A DNA stretch of 64,000 nucleotides from Rhodoferax sp. WC2427. GTDB taxonomy: Bacteria; Pseudomonadota; Gammaproteobacteria; Burkholderiales; Burkholderiaceae_C. Below, piece after piece: positions 16,750-24,928 of the stretch; position 1 is the first letter of the stretch; each line of letters opens with the position of its first letter. Below the pieces are notes generated by a model, which saw nothing but the letters and a program-made list of their open reading frames with translations, did no database searches and had not been told where the DNA came from. Both the position numbers and the translations under genes were made by a program. Where the stretch lies: positions 3,782,001 through 3,846,000 of the forward strand of contig NZ_CP162006.1 of the NCBI RefSeq assembly GCF_040822085.1, written 5' to 3'.

Positions 16750-17796
16750 TCAGAAGCGGTGTTGGACACCCACTGCGAACAGGTCATGCTTGAGGGTGGT
16801 GGTGCCGGACACTTTGCTGTTGTCAGCTTCGTAGCCACCGTACAGAGCGGTGCGCTTCGACAAAGCGTACTTGGCGCCCAGGCCGAAACCCTTGCGCTTG
16901 TCGTTACCAGCGGTAGCGTTGTCTTTCGACTGAGCGTAGCTGGCAGACAGCGTCAGAGCAGCACCCACGGGCACGTCAACGCCGACTTGGTAGTCAGAAG
17001 CCTTGGCACCGCTCAGAGTGGCTTTGGAGCTGAACTCATAGTTCTCAGCACGGCCGTAGTTGGCGTACAGCTTGGCAGCGCCGAAGTCATACGAACCGCC
17101 CAGACGGACGTACTTGCGAGCCAAAGCAGAGCTGTCAACCTTTTCGTTCTGGTAACCCAAGCTCACGCCGATAGGACCGTTGGCATAGGCCAAAGCCAAG
17201 CTGTACACAGAACCGGCATTGACCGCAGCGGTCTTGTTTTCGCCCAGGCTGTAGCTGGCCGAAGCGCTGAAGCCGCTCAGGTTAGGTGTGTAGTAAGCAA
17301 TGGTGTTGCCAGGACGCACCAGGTAGCTGTTGGCAGATGCGAACACGCTGTTCATGGGGGACAGACCAGAGTCAAACACTGCATCGTACTGGCCGCTGAC
17401 ATCGTCAAAAGGCGTAGGGGTCAGACCGATACGGGTCGAACCGAACGAGCCAGACAAACCAACCCATGCTTGGCGAGAGAAGGCAAAGCTGGTTCCAGCA
17501 GCAGGAGCAACCAACAGAGTCGCCGTCTTGGCAGCGCCGGTGTCGGCAGCAATACCTTGTTCCAGCACGAAGTTGGCAGCCAGGCCGTTGCCCAGATCTT
17601 CAGTACCCTTCAGACCGAAGCGCGAAGTGTTCACCAGGCCGCTTTCGACCTTGGTTTGGCGCAGGCTGGTCGTGCCATTGCCGGTCTTGACGCTACCAAC
17701 ATACATGTCAACCAGGCCGTACAAGGTCACGGACGACTGAGCCATGGCAGCGCCGGAAGCGGCGATAACTGCCAATGCGATCAGGGATTTTTTCAT
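16750..17796 (-). CDS. Outer-membrane porin (Gram-negative porin family, Omp32-like)
   Basis: The 348-residue protein has a signal peptide (MKKSLIALAVIAASGAAMAQ), the mature start SSVTLYGLVDMYVG usual for Burkholderiales porins, alternating beta-strand segments and a C-terminal HRF. The terminal Phe is the assembly signal for 16-strand trimeric porins. Codon use is less GC-rich than most neighbours, as expected for a highly expressed gene. It is divergent from a second porin across a 484-bp gap. Confidence 0.93.
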   Translation of the reverse strand: MKKSLIALAVIAASGAAMAQSSVTLYGLVDMYVGSVKTGNGTTSLRQTKVESGLVNTSRFGLKGTEDLGNGLAANFVLEQGIAADTGAAKTATLLVAPAAGTSFAFSRQAWVGLSGSFGSTRIGLTPTPFDDVSGQYDAVFDSGLSPMNSVFASANSYLVRPGNTIAYYTPNLSGFSASASYSLGENKTAAVNAGSVYSLALAYANGPIGVSLGYQNEKVDSSALARKYVRLGGSYDFGAAKLYANYGRAENYEFSSKATLSGAKASDYQVGVDVPVGAALTLSASYAQSKDNATAGNDKRKGFGLGAKYALSKRTALYGGYEADNSKVSGTTTLKHDLFAVGVQHRF

Positions 17797-18280
17797 TCAA
17801 ACATCTCCAAAGATTGAAAAATGTCGGGTTCGCAGTCTGGCTGCCACCTCGACGTTACTTCTGATTCAGAAGCTGCCGCGATTACACCAGACGGTTCAAA
17901 TACATTTAGTGAATAGCTTGTCACAAAACCAAATATGTTGACTTTTAGCAACGGTTATTTACCCCATCTTTGCGCGACTCATGGTATTCCCTAGGGCAAA
18001 GTAACCATTTCGTAACTTTCTACAATTTTGTTACAGACTCCATTCGCCAGCGTTGTAACTTTGCCAACTGGATACATAGTAGACATCCATTTCAAACCGC
18101 ACTTTGTCTCGGCGGTGTGACGGTACACAGGGTATTTACCTGTAAAAAAAGTCGCCCAAGCGACCTGTATCCGCCTGCAATTTGGCAACATGCAGGCTCA
18201 CGCGGCTTGGTGACCGACCCAAGCGCGCCATGAAAACAGCAGCTTGGCTGCGCTATTTTGAGAATAACTTTGGAGCACGT
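17797..18280. other. 484-bp AT-rich intergenic region between two divergent porin genes
   Basis: No gene is visible. Between 17999 and 18058 there are four GTAAC/GTTAC motifs (AAAGTAACC, TCGTAACT, TTGTTACA, TTGTAACT), which look like repeated regulator half-sites. An ACAGG / CCTGT hairpin (18126-18142) precedes a GTCGC / GCGAC hairpin (18151-18164) that has seven A on its left. On the minus strand this is a hairpin plus U-run terminator. Base composition is clearly lower in GC than the flanks, as expected of strong porin promoters. Confidence 0.6.
18144..18164 (-). terminator. Intrinsic terminator on the minus strand inside the porin intergenic region
   Basis: Read on the minus strand, a GTCGC / GCGAC stem with loop TTGG is followed by seven T. 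No annotated minus-strand gene lies upstream, because the second porin runs the other way. It would therefore end an antisense or small RNA starting between about 18165 and 18280, or block antisense transcription from the porin gene. Confidence 0.5.
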
Positions 18281-19585
18281 ATGAAGAAGATGACTTTGGT
18301 TTCTGCAGCCGCACTGGGCTGTCTGGCCACGGCCGCCATGGCACAAGATTCCACCGCCACCAGCGTCACGTTGTACGGCATTGCCGATGCAGGTATCAAC
18401 CATGTCACCGGACTCAAGCAAGGCTCGGTCACCCAACTGGCCAGCGGCATCATGGAAGGCTCGCGTTGGGGCCTCAAGGGCAATGAAGAGTTGGGTGGCG
18501 GATACAAGGCCATCTTCACATTGGAAAGCCGGGTGGAACTGGACACGGGTTCGGTGAGCAACACCACGGCCTCGGGCTCGCAGTTGCCGGACCGGGTGTC
18601 GTTTGCCAACCAAATGGGTTTGGTATCGGCCAACCCTCAAATCCAAGCCCTCTACCAAGGTTTGGTCGCGGGTGCCGGTGCAGGGATTGGCGCCAGTCTG
18701 GGGGTCAACCACATAGAAAAGAATCTGTTTGACCGTCAAGCCTATGTCGGCTTGGTCACGCCGGTGGGCGCCATCACGGCAGGCCGCCAGTACACGCCTG
18801 GATACTTGGCGGTAGGTGCCTTTGACTCGATGCACACCGAGTCGAGCTTGGCTGTGGGCCAATTGGTTGCAGTACCAGTCTCCTTCACCATCCGCACCAG
18901 CAACTCACTGCAATACGCCATAAAGACCGGTGGACTTACCGCAACGGCCATGTACGCCTTCGGTGAAGTTGCCGGTAACAACTCCGCGGGCCGTTTGCTG
19001 GGTGCGATGGCGATGTACAAGGGCGAGGGTTTTGGCTTTGGTGCCGGATACAACACCCAAAAGAACGAACTGGGCCAAAAGTCGCTGACGAATGCAATTT
19101 TGGGCGCATCAGTGGATATTGGCCCCGGCGTTTTGAGTGTCGTAGCGGCCAACATCAAAGATGACAATCCCGCCGGCTTGTCCAAAATTGCCGCCGGACT
19201 AACACCGGGCGCTATTCAAAATGCGGGCCCCGTCCTTGGTCCCGTTCTGGCTCTGCAAGTGCAAAACGCATTCATCAGCAGCTTCAAGCAAAACTCCAAT
19301 GTCTTCCACATCGGCTACCGCATGACCATGGGTGCCAACACCGTTACCGTGGCTTACAACACCATGAACGACAAAACGGCGGCCAATGCCGACCGTGACT
19401 CGTATGGCGTGGCATACACCTACGCGTTGTCCAAGCGCACCGACCTGAATGCCGTGTTGACCCGCTTCAACAACAAGAACACCTCGCAGCTCGCGCCTGG
19501 CGGCAACGGCTTTCTGGGCGGCGTGACCCGCGCGGCAGGTGTGGACTCGACCAACGTGGCATTGGGTATCCGCCACCGCTTCTGA
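18281..19585 (+). CDS. Outer-membrane porin, second copy (Gram-negative porin family)
   Basis: The 434-residue protein has a signal peptide (MKKMTLVSAAALGCLATAAM, cut after AQ), mature TSVTLYGIADAGINHVTG, RWGLKGNEELGGGYKAIF typical of the family, and ends in GIRHRF. It is about 90 residues longer than the divergent porin, with Ala/Gly-rich loops (for example GAGAGIGASLG near residue 130). The ATG at 18281 follows GGAG; an upstream in-frame ATG at 18182 would add a non-secretory N-terminus. A strong terminator follows. Confidence 0.92.
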   Translation: MKKMTLVSAAALGCLATAAMAQDSTATSVTLYGIADAGINHVTGLKQGSVTQLASGIMEGSRWGLKGNEELGGGYKAIFTLESRVELDTGSVSNTTASGSQLPDRVSFANQMGLVSANPQIQALYQGLVAGAGAGIGASLGVNHIEKNLFDRQAYVGLVTPVGAITAGRQYTPGYLAVGAFDSMHTESSLAVGQLVAVPVSFTIRTSNSLQYAIKTGGLTATAMYAFGEVAGNNSAGRLLGAMAMYKGEGFGFGAGYNTQKNELGQKSLTNAILGASVDIGPGVLSVVAANIKDDNPAGLSKIAAGLTPGAIQNAGPVLGPVLALQVQNAFISSFKQNSNVFHIGYRMTMGANTVTVAYNTMNDKTAANADRDSYGVAYTYALSKRTDLNAVLTRFNNKNTSQLAPGGNGFLGGVTRAAGVDSTNVALGIRHRF

Positions 19586-19611
19586 CCTGACGGCCTTTCC
19601 CGGCCTTTGCT

Positions 19612-19643
19612 AAAAAGTCCTCCCCTGCGGAGGACTTTTTTTT
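19612..19643. terminator. Intrinsic terminator after the second porin
   Basis: AAAAAGTCCTCC pairs with GGAGGACTTTTT around a CCTGC loop and is followed by more T, 26 bp after the porin stop codon. Confidence 0.92.
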
Positions 19644-19683
19644 GCGCGGCTGCAGGCGCGCAAGCTTGCTTTACAGTGGCGGG

Positions 19684-20349
19684 ATGTCTTCAACCAGCCC
19701 CCGCATGTCCTTGCCCCGCCTTCCCACCCTGGACCAGCTCTGCCGCGCCGCCGACACCGCGCTGCGCACGGTATTCACCCGTCCGCACGCCAGCCGCAGT
19801 TGCCCGACGGTGCCCGAGCGCGCCACCGAACTCAGCCCTGCCGAAAAAGCCCATGCCGGAGCCCTGATGCGGGTCAACCATGTGGGCGAGGTATGTGCCC
19901 AGGCCCTGTACACGGCGCAGGCGCTGGTGACGAAAAGCCCCACGCTGCGCGACCATTTTCTGCACGCGGCAAACGAGGAAACCGACCACCTGGCCTGGAC
20001 GCGCCAGCGGCTGGACGAGCTGGGCGCCCACCCCAGCGTGCTGAATCCGCTGTGGTACGCCGGAGCTTTTGGGCTAGGCCTGGCCGCCGGTCAGCTCGGC
20101 GGTGACCGCTGGAGCCTGGGCTTTGTGGTGGAAACCGAAACCCAGGTCGCCGCGCATCTGCAAAGCCACCTGGAACACCTGCCCGCCGAAGACCACGCCT
20201 CGCGGGCCATCGTGGTGCAAATGAAGGATGACGAAGAGCGGCATGCGCAACAGGCCACGCTGGCCGGTGCGCTGGACCTGCCCGCGCCCGTCAAAACCCT
20301 GATGACCCTGGCCGCCAAGGTGATGACCACCGTGGCGCACCGGATTTAA
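19684..20349 (+). CDS. coq7: Demethoxyubiquinone hydroxylase (2-polyprenyl-3-methyl-6-methoxy-1,4-benzoquinone monooxygenase)
   Basis: Coq7 inserts the C6 hydroxyl of the ubiquinone ring, a late step in ubiquinone synthesis. The 221-residue protein is a ferritin-like diiron enzyme: [19 protein letters not shown], the [10 protein letters not shown] helix and DDEERHA carry the metal-binding Glu/His residues. The ATG at 19684 gives a normal N-terminus. The stop overlaps the convergent osmC-like stop by 3 bp. Confidence 0.94.
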   Translation: MSSTSPRMSLPRLPTLDQLCRAADTALRTVFTRPHASRSCPTVPERATELSPAEKAHAGALMRVNHVGEVCAQALYTAQALVTKSPTLRDHFLHAANEETDHLAWTRQRLDELGAHPSVLNPLWYAGAFGLGLAAGQLGGDRWSLGFVVETETQVAAHLQSHLEHLPAEDHASRAIVVQMKDDEERHAQQATLAGALDLPAPVKTLMTLAAKVMTTVAHRI

Positions 20350-20798
20350 GCGGCTTCGACCAGATCAAAACTGGTGGTAATTTCCGCCGTCTTGCCCAGC
20401 ATGATGGTGGCCGAGCAGTATTTGTCGTGGCTCATGGCGATGGCACGTTCCACCGCGCTGGCGGGAATGCCCTTGCCGGTCACGGTGAAGTGCATGTTGA
20501 TCTTGGTGAACACCTTGGGGTCGACCTCGGCGCGCTCGGACACCAGCTTGACGGAGCAACCGCGCACGTCGTGGCGGCCCCGCTTCAAGATCAGCACCAC
20601 GTCATAGGCGGTGCAGCCGCCCGTGCCCGCCAGCAGGGTTTCCATCGGGCGGGGGGCCAGGTTCTGGCCACCGTTCTCGGGCTTGGCCGCGTCGGGCGCG
20701 CCGTCCATGGCCAAGGTGTGGCCGCTGCCGGTCTCGGCGATAAAACCCATGCCCGAACGGGTGCCCGCGGCACCGGTCCAACTGACTGTGCATTCCAT
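20346..20798 (-). CDS. OsmC family peroxide-reducing protein
   Basis: The 150-residue protein has the OsmC fold: an N-terminal beta region, then a helix with the peroxidatic Cys in GGCTAYDVV and a second Cys in [10 protein letters not shown]. These reduce organic hydroperoxides or act on sulfur compounds; it is closer to the YhfA group than to Ohr. I chose the ATG at 20798 (MECTVSW), seven codons inside the longest frame. It is tail-to-tail with coq7. Its 5' region shares a 12-bp sequence (TAACAAAATTAC, 20814-20825) with the small RNA candidate at 20945. Confidence 0.87.
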   Translation of the reverse strand: MECTVSWTGAAGTRSGMGFIAETGSGHTLAMDGAPDAAKPENGGQNLAPRPMETLLAGTGGCTAYDVVLILKRGRHDVRGCSVKLVSERAEVDPKVFTKINMHFTVTGKGIPASAVERAIAMSHDKYCSATIMLGKTAEITTSFDLVEAA

Positions 20799-20937
20799 GC
20801 TGCTGTCTTTCTTTAACAAAATTACGGAAATAACCGAAGTAAAGGCCCGATTCTGCCCGCGATGCCAATTTGTTCACGCTTTTCGCCACACAACATGCTG
20901 CATCGCAACATCACCTAGGGAAAACGATTACAATAAA

Positions 20938-21033
20938 ACCATCGTAACAAAATTACTTTGTTACCCCGGTTGTCTCCTCCACCCTCTGAAAAGGTGGATT
21001 TAAGCCCCGAGTCGCAAGACTCGGGGCTTTTTT
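20938..21033 (+). ncRNA. Candidate small RNA with three hairpins and an anti-Shine-Dalgarno loop
   Basis: Within 95 bp there are three ordered stems. The first is GTAACAAA / TTTGTTAC around ATTAC (20944-20964), a perfect 8-bp stem. The second is CCACC / GGTGG around CTCTGAAAA. The third is a perfect 10-bp GCCCCGAGTC / GACTCGGGGC with a GCAA loop and seven T, a textbook terminator (21003-21034). Between the first two lies TGTCTCCTCC, complementary to AGGAGG-type ribosome-binding sites. A TACAAT at 20929-20934 could be the -10 box, but no good -35 is seen. No coding frame fits. Alternatives are an ilvA leader/attenuator, or a member of the betaproteobacterial toxic small RNA class. Confidence 0.6.
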
Positions 21034-21034
21034 T
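21003..21034 (+). terminator. Intrinsic terminator upstream of ilvA (3' end of the small RNA candidate)
   Basis: A perfect 10-bp GC-rich stem closed by a GCAA tetraloop is followed by TTTTTTT. It lies 46 bp before the ilvA start, so ilvA must have its own promoter (TATCAT at 21055-21060 is a possible -10) or be expressed by read-through. Confidence 0.93.
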
Positions 21035-21079
21035 ATGCCTGGCGGGCTGCCCCTTATCATCCAAGACCCAGGAGGATTA

Positions 21080-22666
21080 ATGACAACCGCACCCGCCAAG
21101 GCCGTAAAAGCCCCCAAGCCGCTCACCCCCGCCGACTATCTGAAGAAGATTCTGACCGCCCGCGTCTATGACGTGGCGATTGAAACCGCACTGGAGCCCG
21201 CCCGCAACCTCAGCCTGCGGCTGAACAATACGGTGCTGCTCAAGCGCGAAGACACCCAGCCGGTGTTCAGCTTCAAGCTGCGCGGCGCGTACAACAAAAT
21301 GGCGCACCTCACCCCGGCGCAGCTCAAGAAGGGCGTGATTTGCGCCTCGGCCGGTAACCACGCCCAGGGCGTGGCCATGAGCGCCCGCAAGCTGGGCACC
21401 CGCGCGGTCATCGTGATGCCGACCACCACGCCCCAGCTCAAAGTAGACGCGGTGGCGGCACTGGGCGGTGAAGTGGTGCTGTTTGGCGAGAGCTACACCG
21501 ATGCCTACAACCATTCCCTGCAGCTGCAAAAAAAGCAGGGCCTGACCTTTGTCCACCCCTTTGACGACCCGGACGTGATCGCCGGCCAGGGCACCATTGC
21601 CATGGAAATCCTGCGCCAGCTGCAAAGCCTGGGCTCGCAGAAGCTGGACGCGGTGTTCGTGGCCATTGGCGGTGGCGGCCTGATCTCCGGCGTGGCCAAT
21701 TACATCAAAGCGGTGCGCCCCGAAATCAAGGTGATCGGCGTGCAGACCGAAGACTCAGACGCCATGCTGCAGTCCGTCAGATCCAAGAAGCGCGTCACCC
21801 TGCCCGACGTGGGCCTGTTTGCCGACGGCACCGCCGTGAAGCTGGTGGGCGAGGAAACCTTCCGCGTGGCGCGCGGCCTGGTGGACGACTACATCACGGT
21901 AGACACCGACGCGGTGTGCGCCGCCATCAAGGACGTGTTTGTGGATACCCGCAGCATCGTCGAGCCCTCGGGCGCGATGGCGGTGGCGGCCATCAAGCAG
22001 TACGTGGCCACGCACAAAACCAAGGGCGAGACCTACGCTGCCATTTTGTGCGGCGCCAACATGAACTTCGACCGTCTGCGCTTCGTGGCCGAGCGGGCCG
22101 AGGTGGGCGAGGAGCGCGAGGCCCTGTTTGCCGTCACCATGCCCGAGGAGCGTGGCAGCTTCAAACGGTTTTGCGAACTGATTGGCCAGCTGCCAGGCGG
22201 CCCGCGCAATGTCACCGAGTTCAACTACCGCATCAGCGACGCCGTCAAAGGCCATGTGTTTGTCGGCCTGACCACCTCCGCCAAGGGTGAATCGCTGAAG
22301 ATCGCCGCCAGCTTCAGCAAACATGGCTTCAAGGCCCTGGACCTGACCCACGATGAACTGGCGAAGGAGCACATCCGCCACATGGTGGGCGGCCATTCCT
22401 CCCTGGCCCAGGACGAGCGGCTGTTGCGCTGCACCTTCCCCGAGCGGCCGGGCGCGCTGATGAAATTCCTGAGCCAGATGCGCCCGGGCTGGAACATCAC
22501 CCTGTTCCACTACCGCAACCAGGGCGCCGACTACGGCCGCATCCTGGTCGGCATCCAGGTACCCCAGGCCGACGACAAGGCGTTTGCCAAATTCCGCGAC
22601 ACGCTCGACTACCCCTGCGTGGAAGAAACCCTGAACCCGGTGTACCGGCTGTTCCTGCAAAGCTGA
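21080..22666 (+). CDS. ilvA: Threonine ammonia-lyase, biosynthetic
   Basis: IlvA converts threonine to 2-oxobutanoate, the first committed step of isoleucine synthesis. The 528-residue protein has a PLP-dependent catalytic domain (PLP lysine in VFSFKLRGAYNKM, glycine loop AIGGGGLISG) and two ACT-like regulatory domains at the C-terminus (RPGALMKFL in the second), the length of feedback-inhibited enzymes. The ATG at 21080 follows GGAGGA; an upstream ATG at 21035 lies in the terminator tail. cobS starts 14 bp downstream, so ilvA leads an ilvA-cobS-cobC unit. Confidence 0.95.
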   Translation: MTTAPAKAVKAPKPLTPADYLKKILTARVYDVAIETALEPARNLSLRLNNTVLLKREDTQPVFSFKLRGAYNKMAHLTPAQLKKGVICASAGNHAQGVAMSARKLGTRAVIVMPTTTPQLKVDAVAALGGEVVLFGESYTDAYNHSLQLQKKQGLTFVHPFDDPDVIAGQGTIAMEILRQLQSLGSQKLDAVFVAIGGGGLISGVANYIKAVRPEIKVIGVQTEDSDAMLQSVRSKKRVTLPDVGLFADGTAVKLVGEETFRVARGLVDDYITVDTDAVCAAIKDVFVDTRSIVEPSGAMAVAAIKQYVATHKTKGETYAAILCGANMNFDRLRFVAERAEVGEEREALFAVTMPEERGSFKRFCELIGQLPGGPRNVTEFNYRISDAVKGHVFVGLTTSAKGESLKIAASFSKHGFKALDLTHDELAKEHIRHMVGGHSSLAQDERLLRCTFPERPGALMKFLSQMRPGWNITLFHYRNQGADYGRILVGIQVPQADDKAFAKFRDTLDYPCVEETLNPVYRLFLQS

Positions 22667-22680
22667 GTCCCCGCGCCCCC

Positions 22681-23478
22681 ATGGACGGCATCCGCCACTT
22701 CCTGCTGGCCGTCCAGTTCTTCACCCGCATCCCGGTCACCGGGCGGCTGGCGGCCTGGGTCGGCTACAGCCCGGCCATGCTGCGCGCCAGCGCGGCGCAC
22801 TTCCCTGGCGTGGGCTGGCTGGTGGCGCTGGTGGCCTGTGCGGTGGCGGCCCTGTGCGGCACACTGCTGCACGGGCGGGTGGGCAGCGCGCTGGTGACGG
22901 CAGTGCTGTGCACCATCGCCACCGTGCTGCTCACCGGCGGCTTCCACGAAGACGGCCTGGCCGATGTGGCCGACGGCCTGGGCGGCTTTGTGGCACGCGA
23001 GCGGGCCCTGGACATCATGAAAGACTCGCGCGTTGGTGCGTATGGCGCCATGGCCCTGGTGCTGGCGCTGACCGCCAAGATTGCCCTGCTGGCGTTGCTG
23101 GACGCGAGCAGCGGCACGGCCTTGCTGGCGGCGCTGGTGGGCGGCCATGTGTGGTCGCGCTTTTGCCCGCTGGTGCTGGTGCGTCTGCTGCCGCACGTGG
23201 GCGACACCGCCACCTCCAAGAGCAAACCCCTGGCCGACCAGATCAGCCGCCGCGCGCTGGGTGTGGCATTTTTGTGGTGTTTAATGCCGCTAGCGCTTGT
23301 GGAATGGGCGCAAGCAGCTCCGTTTTTAATAGCAGGCATCGCCACCAGCCTGGTGGCCCTGGCCTGGATGGGGCGGATGTTCCAGCGGCGGCTGCAGGGC
23401 TTTACCGGCGACTGCCTGGGTGCCACGCAGCAGGTGTGCGAGATTGCCTTCTACCTGGGCGCGGCGGTCGCCTTATGA
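22681..23478 (+). CDS. cobS: Adenosylcobinamide-GDP ribazoletransferase (cobalamin synthase)
   Basis: CobS joins adenosylcobinamide-GDP and alpha-ribazole, completing cobalamin in the inner membrane. The 265-residue protein has the N-terminal VQFFTRIPV, the metal-binding GGFHEDGLADVADG (about 86-99), DSRVGAYG and several transmembrane helices. Residues about 203-218 (PLALVEWAQAAPFLIA) are encoded by palindromic element D (23288-23334), inside a hydrophobic segment. The stop overlaps the cobC start (ATGA). Confidence 0.94.
   Translation: MDGIRHFLLAVQFFTRIPVTGRLAAWVGYSPAMLRASAAHFPGVGWLVALVACAVAALCGTLLHGRVGSALVTAVLCTIATVLLTGGFHEDGLADVADGLGGFVARERALDIMKDSRVGAYGAMALVLALTAKIALLALLDASSGTALLAALVGGHVWSRFCPLVLVRLLPHVGDTATSKSKPLADQISRRALGVAFLWCLMPLALVEWAQAAPFLIAGIATSLVALAWMGRMFQRRLQGFTGDCLGATQQVCEIAFYLGAAVAL
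23288..23334. repeat. Palindromic element copy D, in frame inside cobS
   Basis: GCTAGCGCTTGTGGAATGGG is followed by GCGCAAGCAGCT and TTTTTAATAGCA. The right arm and outer edge are intact and the left arm is shortened. CobS reads it in frame as LALVEWAQAAPFLIA. Confidence 0.8.
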
Positions 23479-24053
23479 CGCTCTGGCTGGCACGGCACGC
23501 CCTGCCGCTGGTGGAGTCCGGCGTGTGCTACGGCGCACTGGATGTGGCGGCAGACGGGCCAGCCACGCAGGCGGCGGCAAAAAAGCTGGCAGCGGCCGTG
23601 CCCCTGGGGTGTGCCGTGGCCAGTTCACCGCTACAAAGATGTGAGCTGCTCACGCTGACCCTGTGTGCGCTAAGACCCGATTTGACCCCTCAATTTGACC
23701 CCCGCCTGCGCGAAATGGACTTTGGGGGCTGGGAAGGCCAGCACTGGGATGCCATTGGCCAATCCGCGGTGGAGGCGTGGACCGCGGACTTTGCCGGATA
23801 CCGGCCCGGCGGCGGCGAATCGGTGCGCGGGTTTATGCAGCGGGTGGCCGCCGCCTGGGATGCAGTGGGCACCCAGCCCACGTTGTGGATCACCCATGCC
23901 GGGGTGGCACGGGCTTGCAGCCTGCTGGCAACCGGCATCCGCAGCTTAGACCGCGCCGACCAGTGGCCGCAGGCAGCACCCGGCTTTGGGGAGTGGCTTA
24001 CTTTCGAACCGGCAATTCCAGCGCAAATGCCGCCGGACCGTCCGCGCTGTTAG
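23475..24053 (+). CDS. cobC: Alpha-ribazole phosphatase / histidine phosphatase family
   Basis: The 192-residue protein has the phosphatase fold: LARHALP with catalytic His (RHA instead of the usual RHG), SSPLQRC, the phosphate-site Glu region REMDFGGWEG, and WITHAGVAR with the second His. In cobalamin synthesis it dephosphorylates alpha-ribazole phosphate or cobalamin phosphate. It is coupled to cobS by ATGA. Its last 56 bp overlap the 3' end of the convergent gspC. Bases 23629-23671 resemble the palindromic element but also encode the conserved RC motif. Confidence 0.88.
   Translation: MTLWLARHALPLVESGVCYGALDVAADGPATQAAAKKLAAAVPLGCAVASSPLQRCELLTLTLCALRPDLTPQFDPRLREMDFGGWEGQHWDAIGQSAVEAWTADFAGYRPGGGESVRGFMQRVAAAWDAVGTQPTLWITHAGVARACSLLATGIRSLDRADQWPQAAPGFGEWLTFEPAIPAQMPPDRPRC
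23629..23671. repeat. Possible degenerate palindromic element copy P inside cobC
   Basis: GAGCTGCTCACGCTGACC and GTGTGCGCTAAG resemble the left arm and a worn right arm, with 14 bases identical to copy Q. The same bases encode conserved CobC residues (QRCELLTL), so the match may be chance. Confidence 0.35.
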
Positions 24054-24453
24054 CCAGTTCGGCACGGCGCGGGCCGACGGACTGCAGCAGCAGGTTGCCG
24101 TCCACCACGCTGCCCACCCGGAAGGGCTTGGGTGGCTTGCCATCCACCGAGATCAGGGCCGCTCCGCCATGGCCCCGGCCCGCAATCACACCAGACAGCA
24201 CAAACCGGGTCGAGGGATTGACCAGGGGCTCGGCAGCCATGTCTTGCGGCACCGCGCCCAGCACCCGGGCCACGGCCGCCGTGTCGATGGGCGCGAGCAT
24301 CTGCGTGGGCACCGCGGTCTGCGGACCGGCGGCATCCGCGGTGGACTTCAGCCCCCAGTACGCCGCACTGCCCAGCGCCAAGGCCCAGACCACCAAAGTC
24401 ACCAGCCGGGGCGCCCAGCGCGATGTAACGGAATCGGATGTGTTGAGTAACAT
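23998..24453 (-). CDS. gspC: Type II secretion system protein GspC (short form)
   Basis: GspC links the inner-membrane platform to the secretin. This 151-residue protein has a short N-terminus, one transmembrane helix (LVTLVVWALALGSAAYWGL, about 17-35) and an HR-type periplasmic domain (APIDTAAVARVLGAVP; later FVLSGVIAGRGHGGAALISV and PFRVGSVVDG). It ends there and lacks the PDZ or coiled-coil domain of longer GspC proteins. I chose the ATG at 24453; an ATG at 24477 is also possible and would overlap the start codon of the divergent gspG. Its 3' end overlaps cobC. Confidence 0.85.
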   Translation of the reverse strand: MLLNTSDSVTSRWAPRLVTLVVWALALGSAAYWGLKSTADAAGPQTAVPTQMLAPIDTAAVARVLGAVPQDMAAEPLVNPSTRFVLSGVIAGRGHGGAALISVDGKPPKPFRVGSVVDGNLLLQSVGPRRAELANSADGPAAFALELPVRK

Positions 24454-24475
24454 GGATTGATTATCATCGCTGCCC

Positions 24476-24928
24476 ATGACACACCACCGCTCTCCTACCC
24501 GGTCTTTTCCGCGCCGTTTTCTGCACCGCGGCTTCACCCTGATCGAACTGATGGTGGTGCTGGTCATCATCGGCGTGCTGGCCGCACTGATCGTGCCCAA
24601 CGTGCTGGAGCGTGCCGACGATGCCCGCGCCACCGCCGCCAAGACCGACGTCAACAACCTCATGCAGGCACTGAAGCTGTACCGGCTGGACAACCAGCGC
24701 TACCCCACGGCCGAACAAGGCCTGCAAGCCCTGGTGGCCAAGCCCAGCACCAATCCCGTGCCTCCCAACTGGAAGCCCTACGTGGAGAAGCTGCCCAACG
24801 ACCCCTGGAGCCGCCCCTACCAGTACCTGAACCCCGGCGTGCAAGGCGAGATCGACGTGATGTCCTTCGGTGCCGACGGCCAGCCTGGCGGCGAGGGTAA
24901 AAATGCCGATATTGGTAGCTGGCAGTGA
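24476..24928 (+). CDS. gspG: Type II secretion major pseudopilin GspG
   Basis: The 150-residue protein has a prepilin leader cut at RG/FTLIELMVVL (residues 19/20, Glu at +5), a long hydrophobic helix, and the GspG signature NDPWSRPYQYLNPG with a calcium-binding C-terminal loop (DVMSFGADGQPGGEG). It builds the pseudopilus shaft. It opens the gspG-to-gspF operon, and its start codon lies against the divergent gspC. gspH overlaps its 3' end. Confidence 0.96.
   Translation: MTHHRSPTRSFPRRFLHRGFTLIELMVVLVIIGVLAALIVPNVLERADDARATAAKTDVNNLMQALKLYRLDNQRYPTAEQGLQALVAKPSTNPVPPNWKPYVEKLPNDPWSRPYQYLNPGVQGEIDVMSFGADGQPGGEGKNADIGSWQ

Noticed and set aside
18235..18275. AGCAGCTTGGCTGCGCTATTTTGAG before the second porin as an element copy
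   Set aside because: Only a short GCAGC / GCTGC stem and a GCTATTTTGA edge agree. This is too little to separate from chance.
16750..19585. Divergent porins as a recent gene duplication
   Set aside because: The two proteins share only family-level features (termini and general motifs) and differ by about 90 residues, so no recent duplication is visible.
20938..21034. Classical ilvA attenuator with a leader peptide
   Set aside because: No short open frame rich in isoleucine, valine or threonine codons is present before the terminator.
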